Below, piece after piece: positions 23,603-34,010 of a stretch of 64,000 nt of DNA. The notes under the pieces are model-generated. The model ran no database searches, was not told where the DNA came from, and saw only the letters and a list, made by a program, of their open reading frames with translations. The stretch spans positions 103,896,037-103,960,036 of the forward strand of contig CM061139.1 of the NCBI GenBank assembly GCA_030789695.1. The letters run 5' to 3'. The translations under genes and the position numbers were made by a program. Source of the DNA: Scilla litardierei (Eukaryota > Streptophyta > Magnoliopsida > Asparagales > Asparagaceae). The number at the start of each line of letters is the position of its first letter. The first letter of the stretch is position 1.

Positions 23603-23973
23603 GGTTTGCTATAGACCGGCAATAGCGCGAGAGCGTGAGCTTGGTTCCTCATTTAGTTGCGACTAGTTCACCTAAAATTCAAGTCCAGCAATGATGTAAC
23701 CTACGAATCACAACGATGAGATACGGTCCGTAGCGGGGATTCCCTATCCCTAGGCGCTTTATTCCATTGATATTTCTATAGATATACGAACGATTGTGAC
23801 AGTTTTACCTCAAATTATTCTTAACCATTTGATAGCTAGGTGATTAGAACAAGACACCGTCATTGTTCCTCCCTGAGTTCGATACCCGCTAGCCACTACA
23901 CCGTGCGCTTGCGGTAAGACTACGAGTCGCTTTTCCCGGTTGCGTGCACATACCGGGGAGTCGATCAAGTTTT

Positions 23974-23990
23974 TGGCGCCGTTGTCGTGG
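23974..23990 (+). other. Primer-binding site of the plus-strand Athila-like element
   Basis: TGGCGCCGTTGTCGTGG lies seven bases after the LTR end. The TGGCGCCGTTG start is the Asp-tRNA-type PBS usual in Athila elements. Confidence 0.8.
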
Positions 23991-24105
23991 AGGCGACAGT
24001 GTTTTATTCTCTTTACTTAGTGTTTTCTTTTTTTTCCTTTATTACTTTTATCTTTTTACTCCTTAATCGTGCTAACATTTCCTTTGAAACTCTGTTTTCC
24101 CTTGC

Positions 24106-25424
24106 ATGTACACGAGATCTACGGCGAATCCCGAGGAAATATTATTTGATCCGGAAATCGAGCGTACCGTGAGGAGGATCAGAGCCGAGAGAAGGCACGC
24201 TACGGAGGATGGTTGTATGAACCGTGTGGAGACACCGGAGGATCTAGCCGCACGAATGGCAAGGATCATATCCATTAGAGATAGGCTACGACCTAAGACT
24301 TCTTCCACAACATCGTCCATCGCCATGCCGGAGCTAGCGGTGGACAAGAATTTTGAGCTAAAAATGGGATTGGTAGTATTGATGCAACAAGACCCGTTTT
24401 ATGGGAATGCCCATGAGAATCCGCATTACCACATCCAACTTTTCTTGTCCAAGTGCGCCACCTTCCAAATGCCGGGCGTTTCCGTTGATGCAATCCGACT
24501 GCGACTCTTCCCCTTCACACTCAAAGATAAAGCTTTATATTGGTTGAGGCGCAAGTGAAAGGGACATTCACCACTTGGGATGAGTTGGCAAGCGCCTTCG
24601 TTGAAAAATTTTACCCTCCTTCCAAGACGGTGAAGATACGGAGTGCTCTCATGTCCTTTAAGCAAGGACCGTAAGAGACCCTATATGAAGAATGGGAGCG
24701 CTTCAAGGACTTACAACATCAATGCCCCCATCATAGTATAGAAGATTGGGAGCTTGTTCACAGTTTCTATAATGGACTCCAACCGGGCACGAAACAAATT
24801 ATTGACGCAACCGCCAATGGAGCCATACTATCAAAGACCCCGGATGAAGCTACGGCCTTGTTAGAGGAGATGGCCTCTAATAACCAACAATGGGGGGACG
24901 AGCGAGGACATTCTTTGTCCTCTTTGAAGCCCACTAGCATTTATGAGGCCAAGGCCGTGGCGGAGCTTTCAAACAAGTTTGACTCTCTCCACATGGTGGT
25001 GGAGAGATTGGAGAAATTCATCACCGAGCCACATGGAGCACCCCCTACATCTACGCCGATAAGCAATATGAGTGATTGGCAAGACCAATCCCAAGCCATG
25101 TATGTAGGAGGAGACAATGGAGAGGGAGCCTTGGAGCAAGTACAATATGTCGCGGGAAACTCCGGATATTGGGCCAACCCGGCCGCTAGAAACCATCCGG
25201 GCTTTTCATATGCAAACAATGATGGTGCTTTGAACCCGCCGCCACAACAACTTCCTCAAGCTCGGCCTCCACCACCACAACCTCAATATCAACCGAGGGG
25301 GCCACCGCAACAAAATTACCCGCCGAGGCAACAAGCGGGACCATATAGACCCCCCCGGGTACAACCAAGGTTGGAGAGCTCCCAACCCACCTCAAGCTCA
25401 ACCACAATCGGACCAAGAATCTAG
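24106..25424 (+). pseudogene. Athila-type gag, one frameshift and one stop
   Basis: It starts MYTRSTANPEEILFDPEIER at 24106. The capsid core is recognisable (PHYHIQLFLSKCATF, IRLRLFPFTLKDKALYWL), then a frameshift near 24556, continuation in another frame (WDELASAFVEKFYPPSKT), a stop TAA at 24672-24674, and further capsid sequence (HSFYNGLQPGT, ALLEEMASNNQQW). 25200-25400 encodes a Pro/Gln-rich tail. The minus-strand Athila-like gag (60083-60985) is collinear. Expected role: structural Gag for RNA packaging. As read it cannot give a full-length product. Confidence 0.85.
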
Positions 25425-25425
25425 G

Positions 25426-26448
25426 ATGGAGGAATTTATGGTGGAGCAAAGAAAGATAAATGCTAAGTTGACGGCGGGGCAAGAGTCACTAAATACCGTC
25501 GTCGCTCAACTTGCGGAGCAACTTGCGTTGCTCAACAAGAACGCCCAACAATTGCCGGCTCAACCCGAGCCCAATCCACGGAGCAACACCAGACACATCA
25601 ATGCGGTGGTTGAGGTTACAACAAGGGGCGGAAAGGATACCACTCCTGCTATGACCCAAAGCAAGCAACCCGTGGAGGAAATTTTGGAAGAAAAAGAACC
25701 GGCAATTGAAGGGGAGAGCCAAAAGGAGCCGATTGGAGAAGGAAATTCTAAAGAGGTGGAGCCACTTGATGAGCGTCGCTACATGCCCCTGGTGACGTTT
25801 CCGCAACGGCTAGCTAGAGCCAAGATGGAGAAAAGGCTCGCCAAGTTCCTAGAATACTTGAGGGGAGTAAGCCTCAATATTCCTTTCTTAGATGTAATTG
25901 TTGAGATCCCGTCTTATGCGAAGTTCTTGAAGGACTTGATTTCGGAAAAGAAAAGGAAGAAAAAAATCATGCTTGCAGAACAAGGAACTTGGTTTACCCG
26001 GAAGGAGAAGGAGCCGGCGCAATTGAAAGATCCCGGGAGTTTCCGCATCCCTTGCACACTAGGAGGCATCCCTTTGCAAAAAGCTCTAGTTGACTTGGGT
26101 GCTAGTGTGATCCTTATGCCCCTTAGTATGTTCCAGAAATTGAACACGGACACCGACTTGAAGTCGACCGACATAAGGATTCAACTTGCAGACGGTCGGA
26201 TTACTAGGCCGGTAGGGATCGCAGAGAATATTCCACTCCAAGTACCGGGAGGTATATGCTTGCCTTGTGATTTTGTCATAATGGACATCAAGGAAGAGGG
26301 CGACACTTCGCTCATACTTGGACGCCCGTTCCTCGCAACCGCCGGTGTTATCGTCGATGTGCGTGAAGGAACTCTATCCTTGAATGTCGGGAACATAGAA
26401 GTCGAGCTTCACATACCCCGGGCCATGAAACATATGCCATATCACTAG
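25426..26448 (+). CDS. Athila-type gag tail and aspartic protease, open
   Basis: 340 codons, uninterrupted. A Glu-rich linker is followed by a conserved pre-protease block (FLEYLRGVSLNIPFLD, IPSYAKFLKDLI) and a retropepsin-like domain. The active-site motif is DLGASV near residue 223, where DSG/DTG is usual in other retropepsins and DLGAS is common in plant gypsy elements. ILGRPFLATAG near residue 297 forms the C-terminal protease strand. It would process Gag. It stops just before the point where RT should begin. Confidence 0.85.
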   Translation: MEEFMVEQRKINAKLTAGQESLNTVVAQLAEQLALLNKNAQQLPAQPEPNPRSNTRHINAVVEVTTRGGKDTTPAMTQSKQPVEEILEEKEPAIEGESQKEPIGEGNSKEVEPLDERRYMPLVTFPQRLARAKMEKRLAKFLEYLRGVSLNIPFLDVIVEIPSYAKFLKDLISEKKRKKKIMLAEQGTWFTRKEKEPAQLKDPGSFRIPCTLGGIPLQKALVDLGASVILMPLSMFQKLNTDTDLKSTDIRIQLADGRITRPVGIAENIPLQVPGGICLPCDFVIMDIKEEGDTSLILGRPFLATAGVIVDVREGTLSLNVGNIEVELHIPRAMKHMPYH

Positions 26449-26460
26449 GAGTTAGATTAT

Positions 26461-26868
26461 GTGGATCTCCTTGATGAAGTGATTGAAGAAGCAATCCCCC
26501 ACTCTATTGGTGCTCTCCATGACGATGGCTTCGAAGAAGGCCAAGCTTCGGGTGAAGAAGAGAAATTGGAGGACCCTCCAGATATCTCCACGGATGGTGA
26601 TGAAGGTGACGCTGATGTCGCAAGAATACGAGAGCTTTGCAAGCTCTCAAAGGCCAAGAATCCGAAGAAAGCTCCACCGAATGGAAAATCGGTATCACTG
26701 GCCAAGAAGAAGATAGGAACAAGCTCTAGCTTGGGGGACTTATCCCCTAACATTGCCCATGATGAGGAGGCATCGAGGAAGACCGATGAACATCATGACC
26801 CAAATCCGAGCGGCCTTCCCGACAAGTTTGACGGGTGCATCTCGTATGCGCCCAATATCATGAGCTAA
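26461..26868 (+). other. Short acidic post-protease ORF at the pol deletion point
   Basis: 136-codon frame rich in Glu/Asp/Lys, 12 bp after the protease stop. No RT, RNase H or integrase motif is visible. Just downstream (26905-26930) lies AAGCGCTTGTCGGGAGGC, resembling the sequence that follows integrase in Athila-type elements. The ORF may therefore be the scar between protease and integrase ends, or a retained linker. Confidence 0.45.
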
Positions 26869-27199
26869 ACGAATATCTAAAGGGGTCGAGCTCACGACCT
26901 TAAACAAGCGCTTGTCGGGAGGCAACTCGACGGTTTTTGCATTGTTTTTATTTTGATTTTCATTTTTGGTTTAGCCTTTTATTAGTTTTTAGAGTTTTAT
27001 GTCCATGAAAATCGTGACAACGGGTCTTAATTTTCATGACAGGAGAAGGAGAAAGGGAGATCAATCATATGGAGGATGATTGAGACAAGGAAGAGCGCTA
27101 CAGGAATGCCCTCAGGCCTTAGGAGGAGGAAGAAACAGACTGGAGGAAGAAAAACAGAAACCAGAGCGAAAATGGAGAGCCGATGCAGAAAACAGCACG

Positions 27200-27541
27200 T
27201 CACTCGGCCGAGTAGCTTATGCCACTCGGCCGAGCAAAGACTCTACTCAGCCGAGTGGAGCACCAAATAGGGAAGTTTCTGCAGACCAACTCTTTGTCAA
27301 TTTCTGTAAGTTTTAGTTTAAATTGCCACTCGGGCGAGTGACCTGTCACTCGGCCGAGTGAAATAGATACCCTCCTAGCTCAAAAAATTGCTGAGTGGCA
27401 GAGCCACTCGGCCGAGTGGAGTTTCTCCCTTCGGCCGAGTGAAGCAAAGCCACTCGGTCGAGTCGTAAGCGGCAAGGAGATTTTTTGAAATTCTTTTTTG
27501 TTTACGCACTCGGTCGAGTGACATTGTCACTCGGCCGAGTC
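27200..27541 (+). promoter_or_regulatory. Internal palindrome array upstream of ORF3
   Basis: At least eight ACTCGGCCGAGT-type motifs, some with one change, inside the element and outside the LTRs. A TATA box (TATATATAA, 27552-27560) follows within about 12 bp, then a GC-rich leader to ORF3 at 28099. The arrangement copies that of the LTR promoter, so I infer a separate ORF3 promoter. Confidence 0.75.
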
Positions 27542-27551
27542 GTAACATTTT

Positions 27552-27560
27552 TATATATAA
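27552..27560 (+). promoter_or_regulatory. TATA box of the putative internal ORF3 promoter
   Basis: TATATATAA directly after the last palindrome, in otherwise GC-rich surroundings and about 540 bp upstream of the ORF3 ATG. Confidence 0.6.
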
Positions 27561-28098
27561 GCGGCAGCGGCAGGCGCAGTTTTCGAAACGAAAAAAATCC
27601 CCATTTCGCCCGCGCCCGCTGCCGTTTCCTCTCCCTCGCCCGCTGCAACCCTTCTCCCTCGCCTGATCTGACCCCGCCACCGGCCTAGCCGACCTCCGAT
27701 CGCCAGCGACGACTTCCCGTCGCCCTGCCGACGACCGGCGAACACTCCCACCGCCGGCCAACCGCCGATCATCCCCTCTTTTGCCCCAAAAGCCCCTCTT
27801 CTCCTTGTTTCTCTTGATCCGTACGCCCGTTGAGCCCCTAACCCAAATTAATTTTTATATCTATCTATTATCCCCTATCTCCCCCATATATATTGAATAT
27901 TATTTGCTGATTCGATCGTTTGATTTGCAGGCTCGCTTGGGGGAGCTTTGGGGAGCTTTTGGATGCGCATTGAGCTTCACGGCGGAGGCATCTCTTCGCA
28001 CGCACTACTTATTGCTCTCATGGTGTGTTCAGGTACATTCGTTCCATTATTTAGCACGTCGCTGTATTTATTGAGTTGGGACACGTCTCGCGGCACAC

Positions 28099-29366
28099 AT
28101 GCCGCAGCGCACTAGGCCGCATACACGGGGATCCGCTCCCAACCGGAGGAGGACCGATGATCCCGGTCCCTCTCACACTAGGGAGGACTCCCCTCCACCT
28201 AGCCTGCCACCGCCACCACCACCCACACAGCATATCCCTGCTGATCATGTCCCTCCACCCGCTCCCGCCGTCGGGCCGATGGGGATCACGTTTCGAAATG
28301 ACGCACACCGCGTCAGGTTCGAGCGTATCTACCATCGCTCGATAGTACCATCTAGGTTCGCGCACTTAGCTGACCTTGACCGCCTAGGGGTACTCGAGGG
28401 GCTTCTCACGTTGTACGACAACGTGGGATGGCGTGATTTTTTGTCGGTGTCGGCGGATACTTTTATCCGTCCGACACTAGAGGTCCTGAGCTCTATTGAC
28501 CGGACCCCTGGAGGATGCACATTCCGCTTGATGGATCGAGAGTGCGAGATCACTCTCGACATGCTTAGAGCATTCTTCCAGTGGCCCGCTGTCCCTGTCC
28601 CTGACCGATCCTACGCTCCCACGCACATCCCACCCCGTCGTTCGACACCTCCACCTTCTGGACACGGATCACGGGATCCCCACTTGCCTTTGACCCTAGT
28701 AGGGCCAATGCATCAGCTATCCTGCACCCCTGCCTCTGCATTGCACAGCGCCTCATGGCGACTACTTTCCTAGCGTGGTACGAGCCCGGGACCATGTCTA
28801 CGCCAGAGCTCTACATGCTCTACGCGATGACTCGCCCTAGGGTTCTTGATAGGGGTAGCGACGACCTGGTCCCCGTCGTCGAGATCGACATTGCTAGTTG
28901 GTTTCTGGACCGCATCATCATTTCGGTGAGCGCTCGCTCACCTATTTGCTGAGGCGGTCTGATCACACTTCTGGCCCTTATAACCGGCGTGGACCTACCT
29001 GACGACTTGCGTCGAGCTCCGGGCCCCACCTCACTCTCGATAGATGTTATGGCCCGGATGAAGATGCTTCGTTCCCACGGTCGCAGGCACTGGGTGTGGT
29101 TGCACGGTCCCTTTAGTGCTGACTACATGGTTCTTCCGAGCCTCGCTCGGACACACATTGGACCGGCCCACGGGGATTGGATTCCATCGATGGATCTCCT
29201 TATTCCCGCTGCCTACGTGCTTGAGGCTGAGGATGCTGAGCAGGCACCCCCTGCACCCCCCTTCTTCGCTTTCTATTCTATTTTTTTATTTCTTTTATTT
29301 TTCCCTCTTTTCCATCATTTTGCCCGTCGGGCTCACTTTTTACTCATCTTCCTCGAGGACGAGTAA
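28099..29366 (+). pseudogene. Athila ORF3, broken
   Basis: It starts MPQRTRPHTRGSAP. A Pro-rich N-terminus is followed by a domain typical of the Athila third ORF, often annotated as plant transposon protein (FRNDAHRVRFERIYHRSI, LYDNVGWRDFL, RLMDRECEITLDMLRAFF). The frame shifts near 28700 (continuing MATTFLAWYEPGTMSTPELY, 28755-28952) and again before 28989-29366, whose end encodes FLEDE next to the polypurine tract. The minus-strand element has a homologous ORF at 55619-57236. The function of this ORF is unknown; an envelope-like role has been proposed for Athila, but I see no clear fusion peptide or membrane anchor here. Confidence 0.75.
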
Positions 29367-29396
29367 GAGGTAAGCTTGGGGGATTTTGATCACTCC

Positions 29397-31220
29397 GTAT
29401 TTTACACCCTTTTTCTGCATGTTTGCATGCCACTTTGATTGCTCATATCGCGTTTTTCACGATTATTCGACAATATTGCGATGCTTTTCATGATTTCTTG
29501 TTTTTTGTCGTATTTCAGGAGATATGGAGCGATTCGGAGTGATTTTGAGATCAAGAGGATTTGCACCCACTCCGGAGTGTCACCCAAGGCTCTTTTGAGG
29601 GCTATTCGACGATGGAAGACAAGTGGAAGAAGAAGGAACATCGTAGGAGCGACGAGGAAGCGAAAAGATGAAGATTGGGCATCTGCAGCATCTCACTCGG
29701 CCGAGTGAACCACCCACTCGGCCGAGCAAGAAGACCACTCGGCCGACCAGACCGAACACTCACCAACAGAAGGAAATAGGCGTGCACTCGGCCGAGTGAC
29801 GATAGTCCACTCGGCCGAGCATGGAAATCCCCTCGCCCGAGTGGCATGGGAAATTCCACTTTAAAAGAGGCCGACTTACTGTAAATGTACAGGCTTTTGA
29901 CGATTCCGACTCGGCCGAGCAAGGATTGCCCCTCGGCCGAGTGAGTAAAACCACTCGGCCGAGTCACTCCCGAAGACAGACCCCCGAAAAGTCCCAACTT
30001 ACTGTAATTTTACAGGGTTTGTCACTCGGCCGAGTGACATTTGTCACTCGGCTGAGTGACATTTGTCACTCGGCCGAGTGAGCCGCCCGCCTGCTGCGTA
30101 AACTACGATTTCTGGGCTGCGCAGGGGCATTTTTGTCACGAATTTCTGGGCGATTTTGAGGGGTATTTAAACCCAGTTTATACCCTAGTTAGAGAGAACT
30201 TTTTGATACTTTTTGCAGCCTTTTTAGAGAGCTTTTTAGGTAATTAGATTTAGGCTTTTTGAGAGATTAGAAAGGGGACTTTTGTTGGATGCTATTGGAT
30301 TCTCATTGGTTTGTCTCCTTTCTTGTCAAAAACTCTATTTTTATTGATAATTTATCTATTGCAATGAATTGTGCTGAATTTTCTATTGAATTTCTTATGA
30401 ATTGCATGATGATTAGTGAGTAGTTTTATTGTCTTAGGGCATGGGGATGAACCCTATGAACCCTATTTCTGAATTGTGATGAATTGGTGAAATTCTTGCT
30501 AGAATTGATTAGGGTTAGGTTGGGATTGATAAAATACGGATGGCTAGGGATTCATATCGATTGGGATTTGCAAGAGACTGGGTCCCAATCGATAGAAAGC
30601 CCTAGAAATTCGATTTAGATTTACGATTGGAATTTTCTAGAATTGGTTTGCAAGAGATTGGACCAAGGCTAGGGTTTTTAATCGTATTTCTATATAAATA
30701 CCCGTTTGCAAGAGATTGGATGGGTAGAAACTATCTCAACCTAGGTCGTAGCTTGAGTTTGCATAAGAGTGGGCTCGAGATACGATTGAACGATGATGTC
30801 GATCCTAATGCTAGCGTCTTAGGTTAGGGTTTGCAAGAGATTGGGCCCTAAACTAGGTTTGCTATAGACTGACAATAGCACGAGAGCGTGAGCTTGGTTC
30901 CTCATTTAGTTGCGACTAGTTCACCTAAAATTCAAGTCCAGCAATGATGTAACCTACGAATCACAACGATGAGATACGGTCCGTAGCGGGGATTCCCTAT
31001 CCCTAGGCGCTTTATTCCATTGATATTTCTATAGATATACGAACGATTGTGACAGTTTTACCTCAAATTATTCTTGACCATTTGATAGCTAGGTGATTAG
31101 AACAAGACACCGTCATTGTTCCTCCCTGAGTTCGATACCCGCTCGCCACTACGCCGTGCGCTTGCGGTAAGACTACGAGTCGCTTGTCCCGGTTGCGTGC
31201 GCATACCGGGGCGTCGATCA
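29397..31220 (+). repeat. 3' LTR of the plus-strand Athila-like element
   Basis: 1824 bp, preceded by AGCTTGGGGGATTT (polypurine tract). It has the same order as the 5' LTR with extra palindrome units (array 29693-30081), TATTTAAA at 30164-30171 and the five stem-loops (about 30555-30855). In stem 3 CGGGTA has become TGGGTA and in stem 4 CTCGAG has become CTTGAG; both changes keep G-U pairing. Confidence 0.9.
29693..30081 (+). repeat. Palindrome array (CTCGGCCGAG) in U3, 3' LTR
   Basis: Same motif and TTACTGT spacers as 22503-22826 but with more copies. Extra units stand near 29703-29745, 29920-29940 and 30050-30060, showing that the copy number changes between LTRs of one element. Confidence 0.88.
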
Positions 31221-31760
31221 GTTCGACTCTCTCGTATAATCGAGACTCGATGATTTGCACTATAAGGAAGCATCAGGGGGGTCGGATTTGGGTCCCGACC
31301 CAAATCCCCTTTGATGCTTAAGTTATAATGGAACTTAAAAGAGGGAAGGAGCTTGGAACAACTGAGATCGACCCATGGAGGCTCGTCTCAGGTCTGGCGT
31401 CGCAAGCTCTTTTATGGAAGAAATATATGATAAAATATGCGATCGTGGAGTATCATATCTCGTACCTTATTTTGTCCGTCCTCCTGTATTAATAGACCTC
31501 CGGGGTCTTTTCAATGATGTTGGAAGATAACGGTCACCAGTTATGGTGCCATGATCTTTCCCCTTTAATAGGGGTAACCGCCGCCCACGTCCCCGCTATT
31601 TATGAGCTCAGCTTCAATCCCACGTTCAATTGGCAGGAGTGCAACGGGCGACTGGCATGTGGGCCTTGACTGAGTCAGTTTCAAGCTTCTCTCGTGGGTT
31701 ATGTGGGCCTTAGTCGCTCGCCGAACGAGTCCCCTCGAGTGCCAGCCCAATGACTCAACA
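31221..31760 (-). repeat. Tat-like LTR, outer piece
   Basis: It starts with target-duplication copy GTTCG and ends GACTCAACA, pairing with TGTTAAGACC at 22048. The reverse strand holds CTATTTATGAGC-type TATA-like sequence near 31600. No TSD or body copy is visible to its right. Confidence 0.6.
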
Positions 31761-32112
31761 CATTGAAACCTTTTTTACTTTCTGCAACTAACCCATTTTA
31801 TTTTTTTTTCATTATATGTATTGCAAAGATCATACAATCCTAAATCTTTGTAGTTTTCTTCAGTATTTGTACTCATGTAGCCCCACACAATCACATTTTT
31901 GGATTCCAATGAAGGCTACTTTTCTAACACTTAAATCCTCGTCATTTTCTTCGTATGAAAATTAAAATTTTCTAGTTTCACCCACTTATTTTTCACGATG
32001 TAGACTACAAATATCATGTAAGCCAACCATTGTGAAATCGGTTTCCATTTTGAACATGGTCTCTAAATATGAACGTTTTATCTTTTTTCTCCAACTGTGG
32101 AAAGGAATCATT
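31761..32112. other. AT-rich spacer between the Tat-like LTR and the second copia element
   Basis: No open frame, repeat or signal that I can support. It is probably the older genomic DNA between two insertions. Confidence 0.4.
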
Positions 32113-32261
32113 TGTTATAAAGCATCATCTCTGGGGAAAGACCTCAGTCCATTATTTATAGTAGAGAGATAAGCGTATATGGATGAGATACAATGATATG
32201 GTCTTATCCTTGGATAATATATAATCCCAATACAAAATCCCATCATTATCCGTTTACAACA
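32113..32261 (-). repeat. 3' LTR of the second copia element
   Basis: 149 bp with TGTTATAAAG/TTTACAACA ends. Followed by sequence collinear with the intronic element's 3' end (GGGTGGATACTT, CCTTTGGCTATGAAAAACC, AGGAAAAGAGTAC). Confidence 0.6.
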
Positions 32262-32957
32262 CTCCGGCTTATCCAACTATAAGTGTGGACTCTACCCATG
32301 AATACTTCGGGATTCTGAGCGTCATATAAGTTTCACAAGGGGTGGATACTTTGGGATCCTGAGTTGATGGGATTTACCTTGTTCAAACCTTTGGCTATGA
32401 AAAACCTGTGGAAAAAGGACATATCTAAGGAAAAGAGTACAAATTCCCTTTAACTCCCCTTGATCTGTACAAGCTCTTAGGCTTTAAGATCTCTTAGGCA
32501 TTTTTCATCACTTATATTACAACATTCCGAAAATATACACAGATTACAAATATCACCATCATTAAGCAGCTGCTGAAACCAAAAACTCTGGAGAGGTGTG
32601 CTTTGTTTCGTCATCTCTGATGTGGTCTCCTCAAAAGTGGGTAAGCAAGTGATATACTCATATTTTACACTTTATTTCTGCATTTTTCCATGCCATAAAA
32701 ATTTCTCGTATCACGGATTTAACGTTTAAACGACGATTTTACGATGAATTTCACTATTTCTATGTTTCGTTGGATTTCAGGAAATATGGAGCAATCGGGA
32801 GCAATTTGGAGCTATGAGCACATTCACGCATGTCGGAGCATCAATCAAGATGATATCGAGGAGCTCACGGTGCTTGAGGATGAGAAGAAGATGAAGAAAG
32901 GCGAGAGAATTGAGAAAGGATCGAGAAGGAGGAGATTATGAAGAAGCAGCAGCAAAC

Positions 32958-33280
32958 TTGACCGAGTGAGACAGCTCACTCGACCGAGTGGCGTTGACAC
33001 GACCAACTCCAACTGAAAGAAGAAGAGACAATATACTCAGTCGAGTGGAATTCCCACTCGACCGAGTAAGAAGCACACTCGACCGAGTGGAGACAGAAAT
33101 TTATCAAACAGAACATCGATTTTGGAGGGTTCTACAAAAGACCCCACTTGATCGAGCAAGAAGCTCACGACCGAGTGAGCAGACCACTCGACCGAGTGGC
33201 CTGAACAGTACAGAAGGCCAATTTTCCCAGTTTTACACAGAGAAGCCACTCGACCGAGTGACATTTTCACTCGGCGGAGT
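32958..33280 (+). repeat. Palindrome-like array (CTCGACCGAG) in the solo LTR
   Basis: About nine copies of ACTCGACCGAGT or near variants over 320 bp, starting about 310 bp from the LTR start as in the plus-strand Athila-like LTR. The centre (GACC) is not perfectly self-complementary. TATAAG lies at 33363. Confidence 0.85.
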
Positions 33281-34010
33281 ACGCCGATAGCCCAATTTTG
33301 ACCTAGGGTTTTTCTAGCCTTTGGGGGTATTTTGTCAGAATTTTTTGGATGTTTTAAGTTAGTATAAGTAGCTAGTTTTGAGAGCCGTCAAAAGTGAGAC
33401 AACGTAGCTGTAGTTCTTAGGAAAAATACTTTAGTTCTATCTTATTTTCGCGAGAGGATTGAAGTGCAAGATCTTAATTTTCGTATTATTTGTAGCTTGA
33501 ACATCATTGGTTTGTCTAAACTTTTGCAAGTTCTTATTTTTATGCTATATTTCTGTTTAGATCTGACTCTCCTCTGCTTCTCAATTCTATTGCTTTTTCT
33601 ATGATGAAGCTTGAGTAATCTCTTTGCTCTAGGGCAAAGGGATGAACCCTATGGATTTAAAGTATGATATGTGAAATATAAAGAAAACACATGTTGCTAA
33701 ACTTGTAAAAAGATTAGATTGTGATCGATATACTACAGATAGTTAGGGATTTCTATTGGATCTTGAGATCTCGAGAGAGGGTCTTGATCTATGGGAAGCT
33801 CTAAATATTTGATTGAGATTTATAATCGAGATTCCGTAGAATTGGTGCGCGAGAGTGACCAAAGCTAGCATCTTTATTATATACATATAATTATATTCGT
33901 TGGTACGACGGTAAAACGAATACGAACTATCACGGTCTAGATTTGAACTCATGTTGCGCGAGAGCGAGCTTAAGTTAGAATTGAATAATATTGTCGATCT
34001 TAATGCTAGT

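Larger units (their letters stand above)
22197..23967 (+). repeat. 5' LTR of the plus-strand Athila-like element
   Basis: 1771 bp. U3 holds the ACTCGGCCGAGT array (22503-22826). TATTTAAA at 22909-22916 is the likely core promoter. R/U5 holds five stem-loops (23301-23602). It ends GTCGATCA, then AGTTTT and the PBS. Confidence 0.9.
22197..31220 (+). mobile_element. Athila-like Ty3/gypsy element lacking RT, RNase H and integrase
   Basis: 9.0 kb with LTRs of about 1.77 and 1.82 kb that begin TGATCACTCCG and end GATCA. Target duplication GTTTG (22192-22196) versus GTTCG (31221-31225). The PBS TGGCGCCGTTGTCG follows the left LTR and the purine tract AGCTTGGGGGATTT precedes the right one. Internal order: gag, protease, a short post-protease ORF, a palindrome array with TATA box, ORF3. 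The RT-to-integrase block is absent. The LTRs are nearly identical apart from a few substitutions and added array units, so the insertion is recent. Confidence 0.9.
19345..31760 (-). mobile_element. Truncated gag-only Tat-like Ty3/gypsy element, split by an Athila-like insertion
   Basis: On the minus strand: an LTR in two pieces (31221-31760 and 22048-22196), PBS, gag (to about 20444), minisatellite. The LTR starts TGTTAAGACC in plus orientation and ends CTCAACA, about 680 bp without the insertion. The PBS at 22030-22047 reads TTTGGCGCCATCTGTGG, the form used by Tat/Ogre elements. No protease, RT or integrase and no left LTR were found, so the element is truncated or a gag-only derivative. 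Confidence 0.72.

Noticed and set aside
28099..29366. Calling ORF3 a host transposase gene
   Set aside because: It sits between an Athila-type protease and polypurine tract, inside LTRs with a target duplication, and has a homologue in the same place in a second Athila-like element.
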